Program-made: the position numbers and the translations under genes
DNA from: DATFKA01 sp042095835
Lineage (GTDB): Bacteria > Bacteroidota > Bacteroidia > Chitinophagales > Saprospiraceae
Reading direction: 5' to 3'
DNA: 32,271 bases
Assembly: GCA_042095835.1 (NCBI GenBank)
Contig: JBELML010000069.1
Coordinates: forward strand, 1 to 32,271
The notes under the pieces: model-generated
What the model saw: only the letters and a program-made list of their open reading frames with translations
Told to the model about the DNA's origin: nothing
The model's database searches: none
Shown: piece after piece, positions 7,268 to 14,720 of the stretch
Layout: every line of letters begins with the position of its first letter
How positions within the stretch are numbered: the first letter of the stretch is position 1

Positions 7268-8989
7268 ATGGCATACGCAAAATTCTATTTTGCAAACCCC
7301 CTATTCTTATTATTGATCCTACTTTCCATTCATGAGCTCCAGGCCCAAAAAACCTATCCCCAAGACTATTTCCGCGCACCAGTAGAAGGCGAAGTTAAGC
7401 TCTCTGGTACTTTTGGAGAGTTGCGGAGTAATCACTTTCACTCTGGTATTGATGTGAAAGGTTTCAGAGGAAGAAAAATCGTAGCTGTAGCAGATGGCTA
7501 CATATATCGCATCTCCGTCCAAGCCGGTGGATACGGCAATGCCTTGTATATGAAACACCCTAATGGTTATTCCTCAGTGTATTGTCATCTCAATAGCTTA
7601 CCGAAGGAGATTGCAGCTTATGTCAAAGCTTATCAGATGGATAACGAAACCTTTGAAGTAAACCTGAAACCAGATTCCACTCTTTTTGTGTATGAGAAAG
7701 GCGATTTTGTCGGCACAATGGGCAATACTGGTTATTCCTTTGGTCCACACCTGCATTTTGAAATTAGGGACGCTGCTACCGACGAACCGATCAATCCCTT
7801 GCTTTTTGGAATAAAAATCAAAGACACTCGCCCTCCTATCATGAATCAGCTGCGGGTTTTTGGATTGGATGATCGCTCTATTTCTTGGACCTCCGAGACA
7901 GTTTCAGTATCGGGACAAGGAGCTGGAAAGTATCGAATCAATGCAGATACTTTATTTGTCAATGCAGAAAGGGCAGGTGTAGCGATCAAATCCTACGATG
8001 TGATGGATGGCGTACGCAATTGGAATGGCGTCTACCAAATCCAGATGACAGTAGATGGTGAACAAATCTATGATTTCGAAGCAGATCGCTTTGCTTTTGA
8101 TGAATGGTACTACGTATTCGCACATATTGACTATCCTGATGCCATCAAGAACAAAAGTTTTTTCAACCGCTGCTATCTGATGCCTGGCAACCAATTTTCA
8201 GGGTATACCACCGATGCTAGTCGAGGCGTACTAGCATTGAGTACGGATAAGGCCAAACAGGTAGAAATCCTGGCCAGAGATATCGAGGGCAATACCTCCA
8301 AATTGAATTTTTGGATAAAAAAAGAAAATACATCCGCTACTATTCCTCGTAGCATCCACCAGTATTATCTTCCTCACCATCAAGCCAATCAGATCAACAA
8401 CTACTATTTGTACCTCAAATTTCCTGAAGGAAGTTTCTACGAAGACCTAGAAATGGAATACCACTTTGAGCGTGCTGAAGCGCCCAATCTTTTCTCCACA
8501 GTACACAGTATACACCATGATTTGACACCAATTCATCGGTCATTTACCATTGCCATCCGTCCAGACCTTCTACCGGAGCATTTGCGAGAAAAGGCCTTTA
8601 TCGCCAAGTGCGATGATGAAAATGAAATCGTCAATTGTGGTGGGAAGTGGGAAAATGGTTTATTAGCGACTCGCGTACGATCTTTTGGCGATTTTGCCAT
8701 AATGATTGACACCATTCCTCCCAACATTGAACCAGAAGATTTCAGTGAAAACCTAGTAGGTAGAAAAAGTATCAATTTTCTCATTAAAGATGATATCCCA
8801 GGCGGTGGCCGATTAAAATACCGGGCTACTATCGATGGAAAGTGGGTTTTGATCAAATATGACCTGAAATATGATCGCTTTACGCATACTTTTGAAAAGG
8901 ATTTTCCCAAAGGGGAACATCAATTCAAGTTAGAGGTCTCGGATGGAAGAGGGAATACCGCTATTTTTGAAAAACCATTCTTGTATTAA
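7268..8989 (+). CDS. Secreted M23 (LytM-like) peptidase
   Basis: A 573-residue exported peptidoglycan endopeptidase-like protein. The open frame extends upstream to 7202, but the ATG at 7268 gives a proper signal peptide (MAYAKFYFANPLFLLL... ending LQAQ near residue 27), so that start is chosen. The M23 domain covers about 40-185: HFHSGID (56-62) supplies Zn ligands H58 and D62, and GPHLHFEIRD (159-168) supplies the HxH with H161 and H163. All metal and catalytic positions are present, so it should be active. An insertion of about 30 residues separates the two halves of the domain. The remaining roughly 390 residues are beta-rich, Ig-like in appearance, and unassigned. Likely role: cell-wall remodelling in the periplasm. 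The AraC gene starts on the base after its stop. Confidence 0.85.
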   Translation: MAYAKFYFANPLFLLLILLSIHELQAQKTYPQDYFRAPVEGEVKLSGTFGELRSNHFHSGIDVKGFRGRKIVAVADGYIYRISVQAGGYGNALYMKHPNGYSSVYCHLNSLPKEIAAYVKAYQMDNETFEVNLKPDSTLFVYEKGDFVGTMGNTGYSFGPHLHFEIRDAATDEPINPLLFGIKIKDTRPPIMNQLRVFGLDDRSISWTSETVSVSGQGAGKYRINADTLFVNAERAGVAIKSYDVMDGVRNWNGVYQIQMTVDGEQIYDFEADRFAFDEWYYVFAHIDYPDAIKNKSFFNRCYLMPGNQFSGYTTDASRGVLALSTDKAKQVEILARDIEGNTSKLNFWIKKENTSATIPRSIHQYYLPHHQANQINNYYLYLKFPEGSFYEDLEMEYHFERAEAPNLFSTVHSIHHDLTPIHRSFTIAIRPDLLPEHLREKAFIAKCDDENEIVNCGGKWENGLLATRVRSFGDFAIMIDTIPPNIEPEDFSENLVGRKSINFLIKDDIPGGGRLKYRATIDGKWVLIKYDLKYDRFTHTFEKDFPKGEHQFKLEVSDGRGNTAIFEKPFLY

Positions 8990-9775
8990 TTGGGAATCAA
9001 TACACAAAAATATAAGCCTCCGAAGCAGCTCAAATCCTGGATAAAGGAGATTTGTTTTTACACGATCAAGGATCAAGGCTGCATCCATTTTATCCCTGAA
9101 GGCTGCGTGGAATTGATCTTCCAACTTCAAGGTGATTCTAGCCAAGGAATGAGCAAAGATGATTTATCCTACCTCAGACCTCCCATCTTCATTGGTGGGC
9201 TACATAATCAATCTTATTTTGTACAATCAGCAGAGGCGCATTACCAATCCGTAGGGATCAAACTCGTACCAGAAGCAGCAAAAGTGGTGCTAGGCATCAA
9301 TGTCAATGAGCTGAAAAACCAAATCATCGATGCACATGATATTTTTGACTTTCAGGGGGTTCCTCTTCTAGATCAGCTGCTTACAGCCGAGGACCAGGTC
9401 CAACAAATAGCACTGCTCTACCAATGGTTGAGTCGACAGTTAGCCCATTTACCTAGTGAATACAGACCATTGGGATTAGATGTCATCTGGGCTTCGCAAG
9501 GACGAGTACGAGTAAGTGATTTGGCCAAAAAAAGCTATAATAGTCCCTCCAATTATCGAAAAAGATTCCGCGAATCAATTGGTTTATCTCCTAGCGAATA
9601 CCTCAAATTAGTAAGAGTCCGATCTAGCCTTCGTCAAATGCAGAACCCTCAGGTACCCATCCAGCAAATTGCCTATAATTTGGGGTACTTTGATCCGGCC
9701 CACTTCAGCAGAGAGTTTAAAGCCATTTTGCAATGTTCGCCGAGGGCTTATCGGCAGTCGCTCGCTCCACATTAA
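8990..9775 (+). CDS. AraC-family regulator with DUF6597-like N-terminus
   Basis: A 261-residue transcription regulator. The N-terminal about 120 residues resemble the DUF6597 sensor domain found in front of AraC domains (PPKQLKSWIKEICFYT, then FIPEGCVELIFQLQG). The C-terminal HTH pair spans about 165-258: VRVSDLAKKSYNSPSNYRKR and IQQIAYNLGYFDPAHFSREFK are the two recognition units. The start appears to be TTG at 8990, directly after the TAA of the M23 gene: the preceding in-frame codon is that stop, and the next ATG is at residue 54, inside the sensor domain. The zero-gap junction argues for cotranscription and translational coupling with the peptidase. The ligand is unknown. Confidence 0.82.
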   Translation: MGINTQKYKPPKQLKSWIKEICFYTIKDQGCIHFIPEGCVELIFQLQGDSSQGMSKDDLSYLRPPIFIGGLHNQSYFVQSAEAHYQSVGIKLVPEAAKVVLGINVNELKNQIIDAHDIFDFQGVPLLDQLLTAEDQVQQIALLYQWLSRQLAHLPSEYRPLGLDVIWASQGRVRVSDLAKKSYNSPSNYRKRFRESIGLSPSEYLKLVRVRSSLRQMQNPQVPIQQIAYNLGYFDPAHFSREFKAILQCSPRAYRQSLAPH

Positions 9776-9809
9776 TCGATTTGTACAACTCTAGGCATAG
9801 AAGGTCCTG

Positions 9810-9817
9810 TATTTTTG
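9810..9817 (+). promoter_or_regulatory. Possible -7 box for the 9831 gene
   Basis: TATTTTTG fits TAnnTTTG 14-21 bp before the ATG. A TTTG at 9780-9783 is 26 bp upstream, longer than the usual 19-21 bp, so the -33 match is poor. GGAGG at 9826-9830 touches the ATG and is too close to act as a Shine-Dalgarno site. Confidence 0.35.
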
Positions 9818-9830
9818 TAAAAAAAGGAGG

Positions 9831-10334
9831 ATGAGACTATTAATCATTTTATGTGCTTTATGCTTCACCACTATTGCTAGTGCTCAGGTCGATACCACCG
9901 AGTGGTTTGACTTTTGGGTAGGCAACTGGGAGGCTAGCTGGGACGAGGGAGACGGTAAAAAAGGAAAAGGGGTCAACCGAATTGAAAAAACCTTAGATGG
10001 AACAGTTATCCAGGAAAATTTTGAAATTCTAGAAGGGCAAAATAAGGGTTTCAAAGGGACAAGTATATCGGTGTATCAGGCGAGATTTAAAAGGTGGAAA
10101 CAAGCATGGGCAGACAATCAGGGCGGGTATTACGATTTCACAGGCTCCAAAGATGGTGAGGAAAGAACTTTTCAGACCGCTATATTCAAAACCCAAGATG
10201 GTAGAGCCATTACTCAGCGAATGGTCTTTAAGAAAATCACCAGTAATAGCATGACTTGGGATTGGGAAGCATCCCAAGATGGTGGAGAAAGTTGGACCTT
10301 GAATTGGCGAATTTTCTATACCAAAAGCAAGTAA
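9831..10334 (+). CDS. Small secreted protein, DUF1579-like
   Basis: A 167-residue exported protein: signal peptide MRLLIILCALCFTTIASAQ (about 1-19), then a single beta-rich domain beginning WFDFWVGNWEASWDEGDG. The FDFWVGxW opening followed by alternating strands (GTVIQENFEI, SISVYQARFKRWKQAW, GGYYDFTGSKDG) recalls DUF1579 and related lipocalin-like barrels. No catalytic motif is visible and the function is unknown. Its stop lies 10 bp from the stop of the convergent LytTR response regulator. It may be cotranscribed with the AraC gene or use its own promoter in the 55-bp gap. Confidence 0.7.
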   Translation: MRLLIILCALCFTTIASAQVDTTEWFDFWVGNWEASWDEGDGKKGKGVNRIEKTLDGTVIQENFEILEGQNKGFKGTSISVYQARFKRWKQAWADNQGGYYDFTGSKDGEERTFQTAIFKTQDGRAITQRMVFKKITSNSMTWDWEASQDGGESWTLNWRIFYTKSK

Positions 10335-10344
10335 AAAGATGGTT

Positions 10345-11079
10345 TTAAGAACTTTTCTTCCAAACTTCCAGGCTTTCTAAAAATAAGTCTTTCCGCCTTC
10401 GAGCGACACTGATGAGCTTCTTGTCACTCATGATCACATAACCACCATCTTGGCGGACGTATTCCTTCAGGTGGTTGAAATTGATCATATAGGAGTGATG
10501 CACACGACAAAACGCCGGATCATCCAATAAATCTTCTACCCAACCTAAGGATTTAGTCAATTTGACTTTTTCCTTATTGGGTAGATGTACAAAAGCCACA
10601 TTGTCTTCGGCAGAGATATAGATGATATCATCCGGATCAATAAACTGCTGGCCGGTCGAGATGGGTAATGCTATTTTGGCTGGCAAATGTGGTGCTGGGC
10701 TTGCCCCTTTTTCGAGCAACTTCATTTGTGTTTTCGAAACCGCTTCAATCAATTCATCTACATCAATGGGCTTGAGCAAATAATCTAGAGCATTAGATTT
10801 AATCGCCTGGATAGCGTACTCATCGTAGCTTGTGGTAAAGATGGTCTCAAAAGTGGGCCGCTTGATGGCATCGAGCACATCAAAACCCGTCATATCACCT
10901 AATTGCACATCTAGGAATATCAAATCTGGTAAATGTCGTAGGATACTCCGTATAGCCTCTTTGCCAGTGAGTGCTTCGGCAACGATTTCTATACTAGGAC
11001 AGTAATTCTCTAACTTGAACCTCAGGTTTTCAGCACCCGAAGGTTCATCTTCAATAATGATAGCTCTCAGCTTTTCCAT
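10345..11079 (-). CDS. LytTR-family response regulator
   Basis: A 244-residue two-component regulator. The receiver domain (1-120) has the acidic pocket IEDE (9-12), phospho-acceptor D57 in FLDVQLGDMTGFDVL, and the signalling lysine K103 in YLLKPID. The LytTR DNA-binding domain (about 140-240) shows IYISAEDNVAFVHL, CRVHHSYMINFNHLKEYV and ISVARRRKDLFLE. Its usual partners are LytS-type kinases with an HPHFxxN-like H-box, exactly the class of the kinase encoded at 14721, although three minus-strand genes lie between them. An 11-bp inverted repeat sits 18 bp upstream of the start and could be an operator or the terminator of the enolase-family gene. The domain call is certain; pairing with the kinase is an inference. 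Confidence 0.9.
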   Translation of the reverse strand: MEKLRAIIIEDEPSGAENLRFKLENYCPSIEIVAEALTGKEAIRSILRHLPDLIFLDVQLGDMTGFDVLDAIKRPTFETIFTTSYDEYAIQAIKSNALDYLLKPIDVDELIEAVSKTQMKLLEKGASPAPHLPAKIALPISTGQQFIDPDDIIYISAEDNVAFVHLPNKEKVKLTKSLGWVEDLLDDPAFCRVHHSYMINFNHLKEYVRQDGGYVIMSDKKLISVARRRKDLFLESLEVWKKSS

Positions 11080-11096
11080 AAATCGGGTTAAAATAC

Positions 11097-11133
11097 AACG
11101 ATGCTAGAAATGATTTTCACACCTAGCATCGTT
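11097..11133 (-). promoter_or_regulatory. 11-bp perfect inverted repeat upstream of the response regulator
   Basis: AACGATGCTAG (11097-11107) and CTAGCATCGTT (11123-11133) form perfect 11-bp arms around a 15-nt loop. It lies between the end of the enolase-family gene and the regulator's ATG. On the minus strand it is followed by GTATTTT, so it may terminate the upstream transcript. Its closeness to the regulator start also fits an operator or 5'-leader hairpin. Confidence 0.55.
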
Positions 11134-11195
11134 ATAAAGGGATTTGATTCAGCCCAATATAAGGAAATTATTTCAGGTTGCCTTTGGTTGGGTTG

Positions 11196-12326
11196 TCAAT
11201 AACTCACAGTAGTGTTTCTTTTTTGATGACAAAAAAAAGAGGGATCAATATTCAGCCCCAAGCCAAGTTTATTATTGAGAAAATGACCATCAATCTGAGC
11301 ATCTGAATTTATTTTAATCGATGATAGAGTCAGATCCCTTTTTAGTAAATAGGTCCCCAATGCACCTTCCATCGCTTCTAAATTCTGAGTGACTGAAGCA
11401 AATAGAAGGCCTGCCATCGTGAGGATACTCGTCTCTCCAAAGTGGGCACCTAATTGGCATTTAATACCGTGCTCTTGTGCCAAGCGGTAGATGCGCAAAC
11501 TATTCAGGATGCCCCCATTTTTGGAGAGTTTGATATTAAATCGGTTGCAATTTTTATGCTGAATTAGGCGTAGCGCGCTGGTATAATCTGTCAAGGATTC
11601 ATCAGCCATGACATCCACCCAATCTCCCACTTCGCGATTCAGGAAAGCCATGGAAGTATCTCTTTCTTTGGAAAAAGGTTGCTCAATACAGGTGACACCC
11701 GCCTCAATCAGAGGAACGGTTTGTTCAAAGGCGACCGGGAAGGACCAAGCCGTATTCACATCAACTCGAATGGGAATCCGCGATCCATAGATTTCCTTGA
11801 TTTGAGTGATTCGACTAAGGTTTTCTTCCCGATCGGTACCAACCTTCAATTTGATTTCCTGAAAATTAAATCTTTGTAACAGGGGCTTCATTTTTGCGAT
11901 GTTTCCAAAAGGAATGACACCCGTATATTGGAAAGTCTGAGTGGTATTTCCGCCTAAAATATCCACTAAGGGTTCTTGTACCTCTTTACTCCAGGCATCT
12001 AGCAGGGCCAACTCCAATCCACAGGTCGTAGCAAGGCCAATATGCCGGGGTAAAATTGCTGTAATAAAGTGCTTCAATGCAGCAAAATGGGGAAAGGTAG
12101 TAGCACATAACTGTGTTTTTAATTGCTCGATATCTACTTGTACAGAAGCGATATTTTCTCCCGTCACATAGGTACGAGGACAAGCTTCTCCATAACCCAA
12201 TATTCCACTTTTGGTTATGATTTGAACAATCACTGCATCTGAAGTTTGAGCAGTGTTATTCGACTGACTAAACTGTACCCGCATAGGTATCTGCAAGTGG
12301 TAGGTTTTGATATCTTGGATTTTCAT
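11196..12326 (-). CDS. Enolase-superfamily epimerase/racemase (MLE subgroup)
   Basis: A 376-residue enzyme of the muconate-lactonizing subgroup. The N-terminal capping domain (1-120) is followed by a TIM barrel with the expected catalytic set: KLK at 159-161 (K161, first general acid/base), D189 in VDVN, E215 in CIEQP and D242 in ADES as the Mg ligands, and K266 in NIKLSKNGG (second acid/base). Lysines on both faces of the site suit 1,1-proton transfer (dipeptide epimerase, N-acylamino acid racemase) or OSB synthase-type chemistry. The DxD that often marks Ala-Glu epimerases near the eighth strand is not seen; the segment reads NLEAMEGALG (316-325). The next gene upstream encodes a GNAT acyltransferase, reminiscent of N-succinylamino acid racemase loci, although a hairpin terminator separates them. 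Substrate unassigned. Confidence 0.82.
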   Translation of the reverse strand: MKIQDIKTYHLQIPMRVQFSQSNNTAQTSDAVIVQIITKSGILGYGEACPRTYVTGENIASVQVDIEQLKTQLCATTFPHFAALKHFITAILPRHIGLATTCGLELALLDAWSKEVQEPLVDILGGNTTQTFQYTGVIPFGNIAKMKPLLQRFNFQEIKLKVGTDREENLSRITQIKEIYGSRIPIRVDVNTAWSFPVAFEQTVPLIEAGVTCIEQPFSKERDTSMAFLNREVGDWVDVMADESLTDYTSALRLIQHKNCNRFNIKLSKNGGILNSLRIYRLAQEHGIKCQLGAHFGETSILTMAGLLFASVTQNLEAMEGALGTYLLKRDLTLSSIKINSDAQIDGHFLNNKLGLGLNIDPSFFCHQKRNTTVSY

Positions 12327-12353
12327 GGCTACTGGTTTTAAAGATGTTAAAAG

Positions 12354-12374
12354 GTCGCCTCACGAGGAGGCGAC
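12354..12374 (-). terminator. Intrinsic terminator between GNAT and enolase-family genes
   Basis: GTCGCCTC (12354-12361) and GAGGCGAC (12367-12374) form a perfect 8-bp GC-rich stem with a 5-nt loop. On the minus strand the stem is followed by CTTTTAACAT. It lies 33 bp after the GNAT stop and 28 bp before the enolase-family start, so it probably ends or attenuates the patatin/GNAT transcript. Confidence 0.65.
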
Positions 12375-12406
12375 ATTAATAATGGGTTTAGGATTTTTAG
12401 AAGCTA

Positions 12407-13246
12407 TTATAGGTGTATTGGGTTGATGGATTCTAGGTGTTTTTTGAGGGACTTTAATCGCTTATACTTTTTAACAAAGAATTTGATGATACACTTTTTC
12501 AAGGTCATTATATAATTGCGACTGTGCATCGGGGTTATGGTCAAAAGACCGTGACCGTTGATATATTCTGGATTGGCTTCGGCAAAGAAGAGTACATCTG
12601 GATCGGTCTCTACCTTTTGATCAATGATAGTACTTGTATCATTCACGAAAACCGTATTCTTTTTGACCGTACACCTTGCTGGATTATAAGCCTCCGCGTA
12701 GTATTCGTCGCCTACAAAATCTAGTAATGATTTCACAGTTTTAGGTGTTGACTTTTTATAAGTAGGGTAGAATTCCGGAACCGTTTTCGCGAAAACCAAA
12801 TAAGCTTTATAAGTCAGGGAATCTGCCCAAAAATAGATTCTACCTAATAGCAAGTCTTTCCAGTATTTCAATAAAAGCTTGACCGCCGTGCGCGGAATCA
12901 AAGCATTGCCTCTAAAAGCTTTATCGATGATGGTCTGCCCAACGTAAATCATTAAGTATTGCTGCTGCTCAACAGAAGTACGATTGATCCGCAAGCCTGT
13001 GAAACCAATAATTTTTCCACCAACTCTATAAATCGAAAAATAGTTATTGGAGTGGATACGCTTCATAAAATAATCGCGGCTATAATTGTAGTAGTTTTGG
13101 TACAAGTTCCACATCTCTATTTTGGTAGCTTCACTCAACTCGTTGGTGGTAATTTCTATTTTTATTTTCGATGCTTTCATAAGGTTCGATGCTTTAAAAA
13201 AGGCATAGTGGTGGCTGGACTCCAAAGAGTCATTTTCTTTCAGCAT
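12407..13246 (-). CDS. GNAT-fold acyltransferase
   Basis: A 279-residue protein whose N-terminal 130 residues look like a GNAT domain. GGKIIGFTGLRI (76-87) is the central beta-strand pair, and YVGQTIIDKAFRGNALIPR (101-119) is the acetyl-CoA-binding segment (usually Q/RxxGxG/A; here FRGNA). The C-terminal half carries no feature I recognise and ends in a basic stretch (KKCIIKFFVKKYKRLKSLKKH) that could bind membrane or nucleic acid. The start at 13246 is the first ATG; MKASKI at residue 23 is an alternative. It lies 140 bp behind the patatin gene on the same strand and before a strong hairpin terminator, so patatin and GNAT may share a transcript. Substrate unknown; protein, small amine or amino acid are all possible. 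Confidence 0.65.
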   Translation of the reverse strand: MLKENDSLESSHHYAFFKASNLMKASKIKIEITTNELSEATKIEMWNLYQNYYNYSRDYFMKRIHSNNYFSIYRVGGKIIGFTGLRINRTSVEQQQYLMIYVGQTIIDKAFRGNALIPRTAVKLLLKYWKDLLLGRIYFWADSLTYKAYLVFAKTVPEFYPTYKKSTPKTVKSLLDFVGDEYYAEAYNPARCTVKKNTVFVNDTSTIIDQKVETDPDVLFFAEANPEYINGHGLLTITPMHSRNYIMTLKKCIIKFFVKKYKRLKSLKKHLESINPIHL

Positions 13247-13386
13247 TTCGCTTTTTTGCCTTTTTGGTTATTGATTACCCTTCAAAATTAGGGGATAAAA
13301 CAGCGCTAAGAAATAGACTTGGGGTGGTTGGAATCGAGTTCGTGGTAGCCGGTCATTTTCAGCCTGTAAGTGGTCAAAAGCTCTTA

Positions 13387-14565
13387 TTAGCGTACCAAGA
13401 CCTCTATCAATTCATCCAATTTTACTTGGTTTTGCTCGACATAATGAAGCCCCGCCTCATAGAGCGCCTGCATATTTTCCTGACTGGCATTATCCATGGC
13501 ACGCTCTGCCTTGTGAAGACAAGGATCAAGACGTAGGTATTGATTGTCGGTATTAGCAAACAGCTGCTCCATTTGGTCATTTACCAAGTCAGCTCCCGTC
13601 GTGTTCATGATTTTAATTAGTGGCTTGAGCCAAGCCATAGCGCCCTTCCTACGTAGTGTCTGATAAGAACGCTCCTTTTTACAGTCTCCTGTACCAATAG
13701 ACACCATGAGTGCATGTTGATCAAGTGGATTAATGTTTGGTTTGGCATGTAAATAGCCATGCATAGCAGGGTTTTTTGCAAATAGGCCACCATCAGCAAG
13801 CAGCACATTTTTGTCCGCAATGGATATAGATGCTGGTTCAAAAAAGGTGGGTGCGGCGGAAGTAGCTCGGGCTACCTGCCATGCTGGTAAATCATGATGT
13901 GTATTCGTCATGGCCGCCTGTTTTCCAAGAAAAAGGGCCGCCTGATGCTCTAAATCATAAGTTGGAATCAGACAGGGCTTGACCAATTCACTCATTTTTA
14001 CTTCAGCTCCAATGGCATTCTTGAGGTAGACCTCTAGGTTTTTTCCACAATACTTTTGACCAAGCAGACCATCGGTGCTTGATATTTTTCTACCTCGGCT
14101 TGGGTTGAAAATATGTTTACCATCAGACAGATAGAGATCAAGAGCTTCCCGAGCAGTTCTAGCCGAACGATTGGGATCATTAGGATCAGGAGCCAGGTAG
14201 ATGCAAACCAAAATACCACCAGTACTGGTACCTGTCATAAAGTCAAAAAAATCACTAAGTCTGGCATCTGGATTGTGGGTTATTTTTTGGATACGTTGCT
14301 CCAAATACCATAGAATGGTAGCTGGAATAATACCCCGAATCCCACCACCATCAATAGAAAGGATACGGTAGGGTTTAGGCCTGGGTACTGCCTCTTTTAC
14401 AGGGTGTTTATAAATACGATTTTTGAGCGATGGAATCTCTGTAGGCGCGTAAACGGAATGGTGTAAGGATTTCATGATGTAAGGTTTTTCACTAATTTGC
14501 CATGAATCTAGAGGACTTGAAATGGTCTCAGGGTAAGTGGGGAGGCTGAGTGGGTAAGTGGTCAT
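13387..14565 (-). CDS. Patatin-like phospholipase
   Basis: A 392-residue lipid acyl hydrolase. All catalytic elements are visible: oxyanion loop DGGGIRG (72-78), nucleophile elbow GTSTG (112-116, Ser114) and the DGG of the Ser-Asp dyad at 258-260 (Asp258). There is no signal peptide, so it acts in the cytoplasm, probably on inner-membrane phospholipids. About 65 residues precede the domain; the ATG at residue 31 (MKSLHH) is an alternative start. Patatin-family lipases serve as membrane-degrading effectors in several bacterial immune systems (for example CapV in CBASS). No cyclase or NTPase partner is on the same strand here, but the divergent operon encodes a caspase-STAND protein. Enzyme activity is well supported; the defence role is inference. 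Start codons of this gene and the kinase are 155 bp apart. Confidence 0.9.
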   Translation of the reverse strand: MTTYPLSLPTYPETISSPLDSWQISEKPYIMKSLHHSVYAPTEIPSLKNRIYKHPVKEAVPRPKPYRILSIDGGGIRGIIPATILWYLEQRIQKITHNPDARLSDFFDFMTGTSTGGILVCIYLAPDPNDPNRSARTAREALDLYLSDGKHIFNPSRGRKISSTDGLLGQKYCGKNLEVYLKNAIGAEVKMSELVKPCLIPTYDLEHQAALFLGKQAAMTNTHHDLPAWQVARATSAAPTFFEPASISIADKNVLLADGGLFAKNPAMHGYLHAKPNINPLDQHALMVSIGTGDCKKERSYQTLRRKGAMAWLKPLIKIMNTTGADLVNDQMEQLFANTDNQYLRLDPCLHKAERAMDNASQENMQALYEAGLHYVEQNQVKLDELIEVLVR

Positions 14566-14720
14566 TAGTAAATTACAATTGGTTTTGTAAGAAAAACCCT
14601 CTCCTCGTATTAATTTTTTAAAAATTATGCTATTTTTAGAATCTAGTATAAAAATAACTTGATTTTACAGTCAATAAAACCTAAATTGAGTTTCGAGCAG
14701 ATTCTTTATCTACCCGCATC
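14566..14720. promoter_or_regulatory. Divergent regulatory region between patatin and kinase genes
   Basis: A 155-bp AT-rich gap separates the two divergent starts. It contains the palindrome TAATTTTT-T-AAAAATTA (14611-14627, 8-bp arms) near its centre and an imperfect GGTTTT/AAAACC pair around 14581-14598. No clear TAnnTTTG box is found on either strand, so the promoters may need an activator. A site shared by both operons is plausible but not shown. Confidence 0.45.

Noticed and set aside
9826..9830. GGAGG as a Shine-Dalgarno site for the 9831 gene
   Set aside because: It abuts the ATG with no spacing, and the other genes in the window lack such sites.
13387..14565. Patatin gene as part of a CBASS operon
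   Set aside because: No CD-NTase, ancillary Cap gene or cyclic-nucleotide sensor is encoded in the window, so CBASS is not supported.
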